A model generated the notes under the pieces. That model was not told where the DNA came from, did not search any database, and worked only from the letters and a program-made list of their open reading frames with translations. Shown here piece by piece: positions 40,285-49,514 of a stretch of DNA of 64,000 nt (position 1 is its first letter; each line of letters begins with the position of its first letter). Origin of the DNA: an uncultured Actinomyces sp. (GTDB taxonomy: Bacteria > Actinomycetota > Actinomycetes > Actinomycetales > Actinomycetaceae); the NCBI GenBank assembly GCA_938014245.1, contig CALLSD010000060.1, positions 1-64,000 of the forward strand. Reading direction: 5' to 3'. The position numbers were made by a program, and so were the translations under genes.

Positions 40285-41979
40285 CTAGTTTCCCGCCCAT
40301 GACTTCATTGTTGTCAGCATCTCGACCTTGTAGCGGTCCCACAAGCGTCCGCCCCACACCACTGAAACTGCGATGATCGCCACGCTCCAAGCCAAAGACG
40401 CGACCACAGCGATAATGAAGGGGATTCCTGTGCCAGTGGTGAAGATCAAGGCAAGCCAGCCGGGCAAAGCGACCAACAAACCGCCCAGCATGGCAGCAGA
40501 AGTCGCCCACATCGCCACCATTCCAGCACCTGCGCCTCGCGTCGACAGAGGCGATGCGCCAGGTTGCTGAACGGGGTAGACCCAGCGGCTTCCGACAACC
40601 GTTGCGATTCCTGATGAAGCAGTGAGGAAGAGAATGCACAAGCACAGTGTGTAGACGATATCAAGCACGCTCTTGCCCATAATGACGCATGCCGCTCCCG
40701 AGGCCACAAGGATGACCGGGGCAACAATAGCGAGTGACCCCAAGAGGCGGCCTAAACGATCTTCGCGCCCGGTCATTCCGGCAGCAATCGGCACCCATGC
40801 GCCTGTGGAGTCGTATTGCATATTTGCACCGATATTTGCGCCGATGACGATCGGAGCAAAGTACAAGAAGAATCCGAAACTGAAAGGCATGAATTCACGC
40901 ACGTCACTGTCAATCATGTAGTCCATGAGAACGGCCATCGCCGGGAAGAGGATTGTCGAACCCAAGGACACTGACAGGCGAGAATCGTGGAGCCAGTAGT
41001 AAGCCGTCTTCGTTGCCATCGCAGCCGAGCGGCCCGAAAGCCCGAGCGCCTGCCAGCGTTGAACGCGCTTGAGTCCTGCTGAACGCGAATCCGAGCGTTG
41101 TTTTGTCAATTCAGCCTCGGCGCGTGCCTCATCAACGTGATAGCGGCCAGCCTCAATGGCCTCACGCGCTTTGGCAGAAACACGGTTTGCGCTGCCGTAC
41201 ATCGACGGCTTTAATACGCGGATCCAGAGGACCCAACCTAGTGCGAGAGTCGCAAGACCGATTGCACAGCGAATTCCCGCAAGGAGGTAGTCTCCTTGCC
41301 TCAAGGATTCAAGTACCCCGAAAAAGGCGCCAAAAGGTGTCGTGTAGACCTTGGAAGCGAAGGCAAGAACTGCGTCGTAGGAAAAATTGCGAATAAGAAA
41401 CTGCATCCAGATTCCCATCGGCGCGAAAACTGCAACGAAAATCATCGAACCGACAAAAGACGCAAAATTCTTGCGCTGCGAGTTTTTCAAAACTTGGTTT
41501 CCCGCCCACGTGGTTACGGACTTTGCCCAAATGACCGCAGTGAGGAGGGTGAGAACAGCAGCGCAGATTGCGCCTAGTGCGAGCAGTAATTCACCGCGAG
41601 TGAAGAAAAACCACGCGGGTACAAGGAAGAGGAGTAATGAAAAAATCCCGCCAATTCCAAGCGCTGACGCCGCCACAAGAGCAAAACCAAGCTTGGGTGA
41701 GGGCGCAATGAAAGGAGAAAGTCGACGTGGCTCCAGGGTGTTATCCATCGTCGAGAACAACAATGGCAGGATCAGCCACCCGAGGAAAACCAAGGGGCCA
41801 ATGAGCATGATGAATTCCGGCGGGATAGATTCGCTTAAAGCCCCGACGCCAACGTACAGAGCGCCAACCATTGCCAAACCATACAGAAGCGCCATGAGCG
41901 ACAGGAGCAGCACGACGACTTGTTTGCACATCACGTTCCACATGATGCGCAGCTTCAAACGAATCAGTTGGCCAACCAT
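40285..41979 (-). CDS. ABC-2 like membrane permease, 12 or more helices
   Basis: The protein has 564 residues with about 12 to 14 hydrophobic segments in two blocks (about 20-255 and 340-545), separated by a charged cytoplasmic loop (about 270-325). There is no classical permease signature, but position and overlap with an ABC ATPase (16 nt) make it the membrane partner of that ATPase. The size is typical of large ABC-2-like exporters of actinobacteria. The cargo is unknown. It ends at a shared strong terminator. Confidence 0.8.
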   Translation of the reverse strand: MVGQLIRLKLRIMWNVMCKQVVVLLLSLMALLYGLAMVGALYVGVGALSESIPPEFIMLIGPLVFLGWLILPLLFSTMDNTLEPRRLSPFIAPSPKLGFALVAASALGIGGIFSLLLFLVPAWFFFTRGELLLALGAICAAVLTLLTAVIWAKSVTTWAGNQVLKNSQRKNFASFVGSMIFVAVFAPMGIWMQFLIRNFSYDAVLAFASKVYTTPFGAFFGVLESLRQGDYLLAGIRCAIGLATLALGWVLWIRVLKPSMYGSANRVSAKAREAIEAGRYHVDEARAEAELTKQRSDSRSAGLKRVQRWQALGLSGRSAAMATKTAYYWLHDSRLSVSLGSTILFPAMAVLMDYMIDSDVREFMPFSFGFFLYFAPIVIGANIGANMQYDSTGAWVPIAAGMTGREDRLGRLLGSLAIVAPVILVASGAACVIMGKSVLDIVYTLCLCILFLTASSGIATVVGSRWVYPVQQPGASPLSTRGAGAGMVAMWATSAAMLGGLLVALPGWLALIFTTGTGIPFIIAVVASLAWSVAIIAVSVVWGGRLWDRYKVEMLTTMKSWAGN

Positions 41980-43058
41980 GACAGCCCTTCGCTCGTGTGC
42001 AAGCCGCCCACCAACTGAGCAAAACGCTCGTCCAAGGACATGTTGCCCGCTACTTCTGCAGTCGTTCCAGAAGCCAAAACCTGTCCGTGATTAATCACAG
42101 CAACGTGGGTACACAGCTGCTGGACGGTCGCCATGACGTGGCTGGACAAAATGACCGTTCCGCCCCGGTGAGTGAAATCGATGAGGATCTGGCGGATATT
42201 CGCTGCCGAAACCGGGTCGACCGCCTCGAAAGGCTCATCAAGGACCAAGACCGAGGGAGCATGGATGAGGGCCGCAGCAAGGGAGATCTTCTTCGTCATA
42301 CCCGCCGAGTAGTCGGAGATGAGCTTCTTACCTGCATCCACGAGGTCCAAAGTTGCCAGCAGCTGCTGTGCGCGCCCGCGAGCAGTTTCGCGAGGTAAAC
42401 CGCGCAGCATTCCGACGTGAACCAAGAAATCAGGGCCGGAAAGGCGGTCGAGCAGACGCATCCCATCGGGCATGACACCAAGCTGTGCGCGGGCAGTAAG
42501 ATTATCGGCCCACACATCGATTCCGTTGACGAAAGCAGTTCCAGAATCCGGGGTAAGTAAACCGGTCGCCATGTTGAGGGTTGTTGACTTGCCTGCACCA
42601 TTTGGGCCGACGAAGCCGTAGAAGGAACCCTTGGGGATGTCCAGGTTGAGGTTTGCCACCGCAACCAAGTTTCCGAAAATCTTCACGAGGCCGCGCATCG
42701 CGAGCGCGCATTCGCCGGGTTCCCCGAGAGGCTGCGTGGGCATGAAAGCAGGGAACGTGGCTGCGGGAGGTTGTTGGGCCGCTGGACCCGCTTGGAACTG
42801 CTGAGCGCTTGCGGGTCCGGGCTGGAACTGTTGAGGATTTACCGGAGTCTGTTGGAAACCGGGGGCTTGCTGGTATTGCTGCGCAACGAAAGCGGCTTGC
42901 CCATACTGCTGTCCAGGTTCGGGTGGCGGAGGAACGATCGATCGCCTCTTTGGTTGAGACTGCTCCGGCTGTCCAGGAGTCACTGCCGGCTGTCCCGGCT
43001 GGAAAGGCTGTCCGGGAGGCGGAACTGGAGGAGTCGGAGGGAGCGGGGGTTGAGACAT
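41964..43058 (-). CDS. ABC transporter ATP-binding protein with Pro/Gln-rich N-terminal tail
   Basis: The protein has 364 residues with a strong AGGAAGGA upstream. Residues 1-112 are low-complexity and rich in Pro and Gln. The ATPase domain follows: GPNGAGKSTT (151-160), a Q-loop region VMPDG, and VLVLDEPFEAVDP (270-282) with SSHV for the switch His. The signature is YSAGMTKK (250-257) instead of LSGGQ, a form seen in some ABC-2 exporters. It overlaps the permease gene by 16 nt and is the first gene of the pair. The tail may bind a partner or a membrane surface. Confidence 0.85.
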   Translation of the reverse strand: MSQPPLPPTPPVPPPGQPFQPGQPAVTPGQPEQSQPKRRSIVPPPPEPGQQYGQAAFVAQQYQQAPGFQQTPVNPQQFQPGPASAQQFQAGPAAQQPPAATFPAFMPTQPLGEPGECALAMRGLVKIFGNLVAVANLNLDIPKGSFYGFVGPNGAGKSTTLNMATGLLTPDSGTAFVNGIDVWADNLTARAQLGVMPDGMRLLDRLSGPDFLVHVGMLRGLPRETARGRAQQLLATLDLVDAGKKLISDYSAGMTKKISLAAALIHAPSVLVLDEPFEAVDPVSAANIRQILIDFTHRGGTVILSSHVMATVQQLCTHVAVINHGQVLASGTTAEVAGNMSLDERFAQLVGGLHTSEGLSWLAN

Positions 43059-43205
43059 CGTCGATATTCCTTCCTGAAATGTCCTAATGGGTCCAGATTA
43101 GTCGCTGCGGACTTGTTGAGTCGAAGCTTCTCACGTGAGACCTTGCGAGGGGAGAAAAATCACTTATTTCGTGCGAAAACCGCAAACGCAGCTGTGGGTT
43201 TGCTG

Positions 43206-43244
43206 ACGATTTTCAGGAGTGATTCTGGGATATTCGAAAATCGT
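43206..43244. promoter_or_regulatory. 9-bp inverted repeat, candidate operator between divergent genes
   Basis: ACGATTTTC (43206-43214) and GAAAATCGT (43236-43244) are perfect complements with 21 bp between them, so the half-sites are 30 bp apart (three turns). They sit in the 324-bp gap between the divergent ABC pair and the nuclease gene. A 10-bp GC-rich hairpin (43321-43345) lies closer to the nuclease start. No other feature is seen there. Confidence 0.5.
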
Positions 43245-43382
43245 ACTTTTGTATCCTTTGAGCTTGCTACTCTTTTGAGTGATTGAGGCTACAGCTCGGT
43301 AGATCCTCTGAGCTGGCCCCGGGCACTGCGGTTCTCGCAGCGCCCGTGCATTTTGATCGTGCACCTTGAGAGGAAGCTGCGC

Positions 43383-45656
43383 ATGCTGCGTGCGAAGAAG
43401 CGAACAGTGATCGGTGCTCTGGCAGCCTTTTCCCTTTTTGGAATGCCGCTAGCTGCCTACGCGGATCCCAGCGAAGACCCGACATCGGGAAGCGAAACTC
43501 AGGCCTCGACGCCCACACCCAGCGTCGAGGCCTCGGCACATGTAAGGCAGACACGCGCGGTGAGTGCGCTGGTATCGATTCCGGATATTCAGACCGCGGG
43601 CGACGGGGACGACTCCCAGCTGATCAATCAGACGGTCGAAACCAAAGGCGTCGTGACCGCGGCCTACCCCAAGGGAGAGAACGCAAACCTCAAGGGCCTC
43701 GAAGGCTTCACCATCCAAACCCCCGGAACAGGCGGAACCTGGGACCCCGCGCGAACCGCCTCCGACGGCCTATTCGTCTTCATGGGGAAATCCTCTGCGA
43801 CGATGCCCTCCATTGGTGACTGCGTCGTTGTCAAAGGCAAGGTCGCTGAGTATTCAGGCGTGAAAAATGCGACCGCCGCAACCCAGAGCCTGACCCAATT
43901 GCTTCCGCAAAGTATTACCGCCGCCACTGATTGTGATCCCGTCAAGCCAACGGAACTGAGCGGCGTGCCCACTCAAGACCAGATGGAAGCACTCGAGTCC
44001 ATGCTGGTTCTGCCCAAGGACACGTGGACAATTACCGATAACTACAAGACCAACCGCTACGGGACGCTCTCGTTGACCCCCGGAACTGAGGTTTTGCGTA
44101 CCGCAACCGACGTTGTTGCCCCCGGCGCACCTGCCCAGGCCTACGAGGCTGAAAACGCCGCCAAGACCATCGACCTGGACGATGCCTCGACCACAGACCT
44201 GACGAACTTCAAGCAAAACGGGCACAAAGAACGCTACGCCTACCTTGCCAACGGAGCCCCTGCTCGCGTGGGCTACCACGTGACCTTCACGAAACCCGTT
44301 GTCTTGGAATCACGCTTCGGGAGCTTCGTCTTCCAACCCACGCAGATGACCGCTGGAAATCCTGATCGCTCGCCAGTGACCATCACGGGGGAGCGGCCCG
44401 CTGCTCCTTCAGTTAGTGGCGATACGAAGGTCGCAACCTTCAACGTCCTCAACTACTTCTCTGACCTGGGCGAAAACGAACCCGGATGCAAGGGATACGA
44501 GGACCGCGACCACAAGTACGTGACCGATAAGAACTGCAAACTCCGCGGCGCCTGGTCCTCGCAAGCTTTTGCGAACCAACAGACCAAGATCGTTCAGGCG
44601 ATTAATACGATCGATGCCGACGTTGTGGCATTGGAAGAAATCGAAAACGCCGTCGCATCGGGTGTGAGCACCGACCGTGACGGTGCGCTCAAGAGCCTCG
44701 TCAATGCGCTCAATGCAGCTGCAGGATCCGAGGTTTGGGCCTATGTCCCCAGTCCCTCAACCGTTCCCGCAAACGAAGACGTCATCCGTATCGCTTTCAT
44801 CTACAAGAAGGCAACAATTACCCCGGTTGGCGACTCCGTCATTTACGATGATCCGGCGTACACGGGCCTCGCGCGTCAGCCCCTGGCTCAAGAATTCAAG
44901 CCGATCACTGATGTAAACCACGAAGGCAAGAACTTCGTTGTCATTGCCAACCACTTCAAGTCCAAGGGTTCTGCACCCAAGAACTTGTCCGGCGCGGAAG
45001 CGGCAGCCAACACTGACAACGGTGATGGTCAGGGGAACTCCAATGGAGTTCGCGTCAAGCAGGCCCGCGCACTTGCCACCTTCGCACAGCGTTTCAACGG
45101 AACCCCGACACTGCTTGTTGGCGACTTCAACGCCTACACGATGGAAGACCCTCTGAAAGTCCTGACCGATGCGGGCTGGGCCCACGAGTCAGGTCACGGT
45201 GATTCCTCCTATGTCTATGGTGGTCGCTCTGGATCGATGGACCACGTCTTCGCGAACTCTGCAGCGCACCCGCTGATCACCGAGGTGAAGTCGTGGGCGG
45301 TAAACGCGCAAGAAAGCATCGCCTTCGAATACTCACGCGCCAACTACAACGCATACCTGGCTTTCGAGGCCGACAACCCCTACCGCGCCTCGGACCACAA
45401 TCCTGAAATCATCGGTTTGAATCTCATCACCCCGATCGCCCAGCCTCCGGTTGGCCCCTCGGCCCAGCCTTCGGATCAGGCCTCGACCAATCCAAGTGCC
45501 CCGGCAGGTAACCCCGAGCAGTCTGCATCGGCAACAAAAGCCAAGCAGAAGCGCTCCAAGCTGGCCTCGACCGGCGTGAACGAAACCATTCCGCTGGCCC
45601 TGGGAGCCCTGGTGCTGGGCGTGATCGCCTGCGCCATGCGCCGCCGGACCCTCTGA
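43383..45656 (+). CDS. Wall-anchored extracellular nuclease, ExeM/NucH family
   Basis: The protein has 757 residues from the ATG at 43383 (AGGAAG at 6 nt). A signal peptide ends near AYADP. An OB-like domain (about 60-190) precedes the endonuclease/exonuclease/phosphatase core. That core shows ATFNVLNYFSD, VVALEEIEN, VIANHFKSKG, LLVGDFNAY, SMDHVFANS and ASDHNPEI, with the metal and catalytic residues intact. The C-terminus has an LASTG sorting signal (727-731), a hydrophobic helix and RRR. It should degrade extracellular DNA at the cell surface. It heads the nucleoside-salvage region, and a 5'-nucleotidase gene follows 31 nt later. Confidence 0.91.
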   Translation: MLRAKKRTVIGALAAFSLFGMPLAAYADPSEDPTSGSETQASTPTPSVEASAHVRQTRAVSALVSIPDIQTAGDGDDSQLINQTVETKGVVTAAYPKGENANLKGLEGFTIQTPGTGGTWDPARTASDGLFVFMGKSSATMPSIGDCVVVKGKVAEYSGVKNATAATQSLTQLLPQSITAATDCDPVKPTELSGVPTQDQMEALESMLVLPKDTWTITDNYKTNRYGTLSLTPGTEVLRTATDVVAPGAPAQAYEAENAAKTIDLDDASTTDLTNFKQNGHKERYAYLANGAPARVGYHVTFTKPVVLESRFGSFVFQPTQMTAGNPDRSPVTITGERPAAPSVSGDTKVATFNVLNYFSDLGENEPGCKGYEDRDHKYVTDKNCKLRGAWSSQAFANQQTKIVQAINTIDADVVALEEIENAVASGVSTDRDGALKSLVNALNAAAGSEVWAYVPSPSTVPANEDVIRIAFIYKKATITPVGDSVIYDDPAYTGLARQPLAQEFKPITDVNHEGKNFVVIANHFKSKGSAPKNLSGAEAAANTDNGDGQGNSNGVRVKQARALATFAQRFNGTPTLLVGDFNAYTMEDPLKVLTDAGWAHESGHGDSSYVYGGRSGSMDHVFANSAAHPLITEVKSWAVNAQESIAFEYSRANYNAYLAFEADNPYRASDHNPEIIGLNLITPIAQPPVGPSAQPSDQASTNPSAPAGNPEQSASATKAKQKRSKLASTGVNETIPLALGALVLGVIACAMRRRTL

Positions 45657-45687
45657 CCTTCACCCAACCATCATGAGAGGAAACAAT

Positions 45688-47991
45688 ATGCTCACTCGAA
45701 CCCGAAGGGCGGTGATTGCGACCGGCGCAGCCCTCGCGCTCTTCGCAACTCCTCTAGCTGCCTTCGCAGACCCCGCCGGCGAGGCGACTTCGACGACGGA
45801 GGCCAGCCCCGAGGCCACTGCGCCGACCCCCGCCGCCGATGCCACGGCCTCGGCAAGCCAGGCCACCCCCGCGACGGCCCCTGCGGCTGGCACGGATCGC
45901 GGCGCATCCGATATCGTCACCCTGGACCTGTACAACCTCACCGATGTGCACGGACACATCGAGATGCAAAAGGATCGCAAGAGCCGCAAGGTCGTCGAGG
46001 CCGGTCTTCCTGCGATGAATTGCTATCTCAAGCGTGCAACCGCAGCGAACCCGAACTCAAGCTTCACCCTGCTGGGCGACAACATTGGTGCGTCTCCCTA
46101 CACTTCGGGCGCGTTGAAGGATAACCCGACCATCGAAGCGCTCAACACGATGCATCCCCTGGGTTCGACCATGGGCAACCACGAGTTGGATATGGGCCAG
46201 GCAGTCTTCAAGCAGCGCGTCGACGGCTCAAACCCCTCCGAATTTGTTCAAACGAACTTCCCCTACCTTGCAGCAAACGTTGAAGGAATGGGAACGTGGG
46301 GAGCGGGCACTCCCTACCTGGGAGAGTACAAGCTGTGGACCTCTCCTTCGGGAGTGACGGTCGCGTTCATCGGTGCGATTGCCGAGGATGTTCCCTACAA
46401 GCTCAGCCCCGGAACCACGCAGGCCCTGACTTTCAAGGATCCAATCGCCAAGATCAACACCCTGGCGAAGCAGCTCAAGCAGGATGGAACCGCGCAGATC
46501 GTCATCGCCATGCTTGATGATGACGTGAAGAATAACTACCCGAAGATGGGCCCCGATGTTGACGGCCTCATGGGTGGCGACACGCACGTTCCTTACGAGT
46601 TCGACCACGTCGATTCGGCGGTCGAGCTCACCTCGCAGAACCCCCTTCTGGCGGGTGTCGCCTCCGGTTCCTACACGGATAACCTGGGCCTGATTCAGAT
46701 CTCCTACGATACGGCGACCGGAAAGGTCGTTAAGGCCGACACCAAGCTGATCCCCGCGGCAACCGTCTACGAGTGCGGTGAAGACCCGCAGACGAAGGCA
46801 GTTGTCACCCGCGCGCAGCAGGCCTCGGCCATCGCCGGCGCTCAGGTCGTAGCACGGGGCTACACCGAGAGCTTCCACCGCGGCATCTTCGAGGCCCCCG
46901 ATGGAAGCATTGAGAAGGGCGGCAACCGCGGTATCGAGTCGACTCTGGGCAACCTGGCTGCTGACGCGATGCGCGAAACGATCCGCACACCCGATGGGAA
47001 CCCCGTTGATATCGGCATGATCAATGCTGGCGGTCTGCGTGCAGATCTTGAACCCGGTAGCGATGGCACTATCACCTACAAGCAGAGCTACGACGTCATG
47101 CCCTTCTCGAACGAGCTGGGATACGTGACCATCAAGGGCTCTGATGTGAAGGATGCTCTGGAAGAGCAGTGGAAGACGAACCTGAACTCGCAGAACTCGC
47201 GCCCGCTGCTCAAGCTTGGTCTGTCAAAGAATGTCCAGTACACCTACGATCCTTCCAAGCCTTACGGTGAGCGCATTACCTCGCTGCTCGTCAATGGCGC
47301 GCCCATTGATATGAACAAGGAGTACACGGTTGGGTCGGTGACCTTCCTCCTTGCTGGAGGCGACACCTTCCCGGCACTGACCCGTGGAACGAAGACGGTT
47401 CTGGGTAACCTCGACCGCGATAAGTTCAACGAGTATCTGGCTGCACACAATGGCATCAAGGCTGCGACTCTCAAGCAGGCAGTTGGCGTGACGCTCCCGA
47501 GCGATCCGGTGACTCCCGATCAGGAATTCACCGTGCCTTTGCGTGGCCTGTCCTTCTCCGAGGGGCCCGGAAAGACCCAGAACGTCAAGGTCTCCTTCGG
47601 ATCGGTAGCTGTCAATGCAAGTGTCAATAACTCACTGCGTGAAGAGCACGCATCCGATGAGGCCTCGATTATCACAACCGATGGCGCAGGCCAGGCAACT
47701 CTGAAGGCCTCGCTGCCGATGTCGGTGTGCGCTGCCAAGCCCGAAGGGGGAGTGCTCTCGCTTCCCGTCACCGTTGAGACCGACTTTGGCACCGTCGTTC
47801 CCGAGGCCTCGGGACTGACTGTTCAGGTGACCTGCCCGGTTGCGGCACAACAGCCCGGCGCTGCAGCGGCGAAGGCAAAGGGCGTCGCGGGCAAGAAGCT
47901 GGCACGTACCGGTTCCGAGGCCGCGCTGGTCGTTTTGGCTGCTCTCGGTATGGGTGGTCTCGGCTTGGTGATGCGTCGCAAGTTTGCATGA
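45688..47991 (+). CDS. Wall-anchored 5'-nucleotidase (UshA/CD73-like)
   Basis: The protein has 767 residues from the ATG at 45688 with GAGAGGAAA upstream. After a signal peptide (ending about AFADP), the calcineurin-like domain shows LYNLTDVHGHIEM, LLGDNIGAS and TMGNHELDMG, the metal ligands. The C-terminal 5'-nucleotidase domain has GNLAADAMRE, NAGGLRADLEPG and YDVMPFSNELGYVTIKG. A LARTG sorting signal, hydrophobic helix and RRK end the chain. It would dephosphorylate nucleotides outside the cell to nucleosides. It lies between the extracellular nuclease and the nucleoside importer, which fits that task. Confidence 0.93.
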   Translation: MLTRTRRAVIATGAALALFATPLAAFADPAGEATSTTEASPEATAPTPAADATASASQATPATAPAAGTDRGASDIVTLDLYNLTDVHGHIEMQKDRKSRKVVEAGLPAMNCYLKRATAANPNSSFTLLGDNIGASPYTSGALKDNPTIEALNTMHPLGSTMGNHELDMGQAVFKQRVDGSNPSEFVQTNFPYLAANVEGMGTWGAGTPYLGEYKLWTSPSGVTVAFIGAIAEDVPYKLSPGTTQALTFKDPIAKINTLAKQLKQDGTAQIVIAMLDDDVKNNYPKMGPDVDGLMGGDTHVPYEFDHVDSAVELTSQNPLLAGVASGSYTDNLGLIQISYDTATGKVVKADTKLIPAATVYECGEDPQTKAVVTRAQQASAIAGAQVVARGYTESFHRGIFEAPDGSIEKGGNRGIESTLGNLAADAMRETIRTPDGNPVDIGMINAGGLRADLEPGSDGTITYKQSYDVMPFSNELGYVTIKGSDVKDALEEQWKTNLNSQNSRPLLKLGLSKNVQYTYDPSKPYGERITSLLVNGAPIDMNKEYTVGSVTFLLAGGDTFPALTRGTKTVLGNLDRDKFNEYLAAHNGIKAATLKQAVGVTLPSDPVTPDQEFTVPLRGLSFSEGPGKTQNVKVSFGSVAVNASVNNSLREEHASDEASIITTDGAGQATLKASLPMSVCAAKPEGGVLSLPVTVETDFGTVVPEASGLTVQVTCPVAAQQPGAAAAKAKGVAGKKLARTGSEAALVVLAALGMGGLGLVMRRKFA

Positions 47992-48042
47992 TAGGAACTC
48001 GGTATTCGCCGGGATATACCGGTGAAAAGCCTGAGTGACCTG

Positions 48043-48086
48043 CGTTTGTGGGCGGTGGGATGAAGAAATTCTGCCGCCCACAAGCG
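48043..48086 (+). terminator. Hairpin terminator after the 5'-nucleotidase
   Basis: CGTTTGTGGGCGG (48043-48055) pairs with CCGCCCACAAGCG (48074-48086), 13 bp with one G-U. It separates nuclease/nucleotidase from the importer genes. The rest of the 317-bp gap (to 48308) should hold the importer promoter; TTGATT and CTACTG-like boxes near 48245-48275 are possible, but weak. Confidence 0.78.
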
Positions 48087-48308
48087 TATGCATGGACGGA
48101 AAATATAACTTTTATCGATTCGTTATCGCGCTGAGGCCGATTCGCCTTGACGCGTCCGAATGCGATGGGAGAAACTCTAAATGGGCGTCAACGCAGCACA
48201 CGTATGCGTTCTCGCAAGCGGTGGTGCGCGTGTCTTCCAAGCGGTTGATTCGCGCTGTCGCAACCAACCTACTGTGTATCAACACACTCTACTTGGAGGA
48301 ATAACGGC

Positions 48309-49412
48309 ATGAAGACCCTCACAAGAATCGTTGCAGTCGCTGGCGTTGCTACGCTCGCACTGACCGCGTGCTCGTCCGGTTCGAAGCCCTCTTCGGATTC
48401 CGGCTCGACCTCGAGCGCATCTTCCAATGGCGCAAGCTTCAAGGCTTGCGCCGTTTCTGATGCTGGCGGTTGGGACGACAAGTCCTTCAACGAATCCGCA
48501 TACAACGGCCTGAAGTCCGCACAGTCGAAGCTCGGCATTCAGATCAACACGGCAGAGTCCTCCTCCTCGGCGGACTTCGTGCCCAACACTGAATCCATGG
48601 TTTCTGACGGCTGCAACCTGATCATCGGCGTTGGCTTCAACTTGGAGAAGGCGCTGCACGCCTCTGCAAACGAAAACAAGGACGTCCACTACGCACTTGT
48701 CGACTCTTCCTTCTCGGATGATTCCAACAAGACCGTCACCGTCGAGAACGCGCGTCCTCTGCTCTTCAACACTGCTGAAGCTGCTTACCTGGCTGGTTAC
48801 GCCGCAGCAGGCATGACTAAGACCGGCAAGGTTGCCACCTTCGGTGGTATCCAGATTCCTTCGGTTACCGTCTTCATGGACGGCTTCGCCGATGGCGTCG
48901 CAGCCTACAACAAGGCAAAGGGCACGAGTGTCCAGGTTCTCGGCTGGGACAAGGCAACCCAGAACGGCTCCTTCACCCAGTCCTTCGATGATCAGGCACT
49001 GGGCAAGCAGCAGGCACAGCAGTTCATCGACCAGGGTGCTGACATCATCATGCCCGTCGCCGGTCCTGTGGGCCTGGGTGCAGCTGCTGCTGCAAAGGCC
49101 GACGGCAAGACCTACATCGTGGGTGTTGACTCCGACTGGTACGAATCTGCCCCCGACTACAAGTCGATCGTTCTGACCTCGGTCATGAAGGAAATCGGTG
49201 CTTCGGTTGAGCAGGCCATCACGGACTCCGTGAACGGCAAGTTCAGCGCGACTCCTTACGTGGGTACTCTGGAAAACGGTGGTGTCTCCATCGCTCCCTT
49301 CCACGAGTTCGATTCCAAGGTTCCTCAGGATCTGAAGGACGAGCTCACCAAGCTCACCGATCAGATCAAGAAGGGCGAACTGAAGGTTGAGTCCGCGAAC
49401 TCCCCGAAGTGA
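48309..49412 (+). CDS. BMP-family nucleoside-binding lipoprotein
   Basis: The protein has 367 residues with GGAGG upstream of the ATG. A lipobox LTAC (Cys21) shows that it is lipid-anchored. The family signature is good: ACAVSDAGGWDDKSFNESAYNG, IIGVGFNLEKAL, VDSSF and AYLAGYAAAGMTKTGKVATFGG, as in PnrA/BmpA nucleoside-binding proteins. It would deliver purine and pyrimidine nucleosides to the permease pair encoded downstream. A strong hairpin follows the stop, so more of it should be made than of the membrane parts. Confidence 0.93.
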   Translation: MKTLTRIVAVAGVATLALTACSSGSKPSSDSGSTSSASSNGASFKACAVSDAGGWDDKSFNESAYNGLKSAQSKLGIQINTAESSSSADFVPNTESMVSDGCNLIIGVGFNLEKALHASANENKDVHYALVDSSFSDDSNKTVTVENARPLLFNTAEAAYLAGYAAAGMTKTGKVATFGGIQIPSVTVFMDGFADGVAAYNKAKGTSVQVLGWDKATQNGSFTQSFDDQALGKQQAQQFIDQGADIIMPVAGPVGLGAAAAAKADGKTYIVGVDSDWYESAPDYKSIVLTSVMKEIGASVEQAITDSVNGKFSATPYVGTLENGGVSIAPFHEFDSKVPQDLKDELTKLTDQIKKGELKVESANSPK

Positions 49413-49428
49413 TTCGTGAATACTAAGT

Positions 49429-49459
49429 GAAGGCGCGGTGGTCTCTCCACCGCGCCTTC
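49429..49459 (+). terminator. Hairpin between binding protein and ATPase, likely partial terminator
   Basis: GAAGGCGCGGTGG (49429-49441) pairs with CCACCGCGCCTTC (49447-49459), 13 bp with a 5-nt loop. Read-through past it would supply the ATPase and permeases at lower level, a usual arrangement in ABC import operons. Confidence 0.82.
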
Positions 49460-49514
49460 GCTGTATCAGCTATCCTGAAACCGAGACTCAACCGCGCAGA
49501 AGGGCAGAGTTACA

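Noticed and set aside
48279..49304. A 341-codon frame antisense to the BMP lipoprotein gene
   Set aside because: The BMP gene has a lipobox, ribosome-binding site and family motifs; the antisense frame has none.
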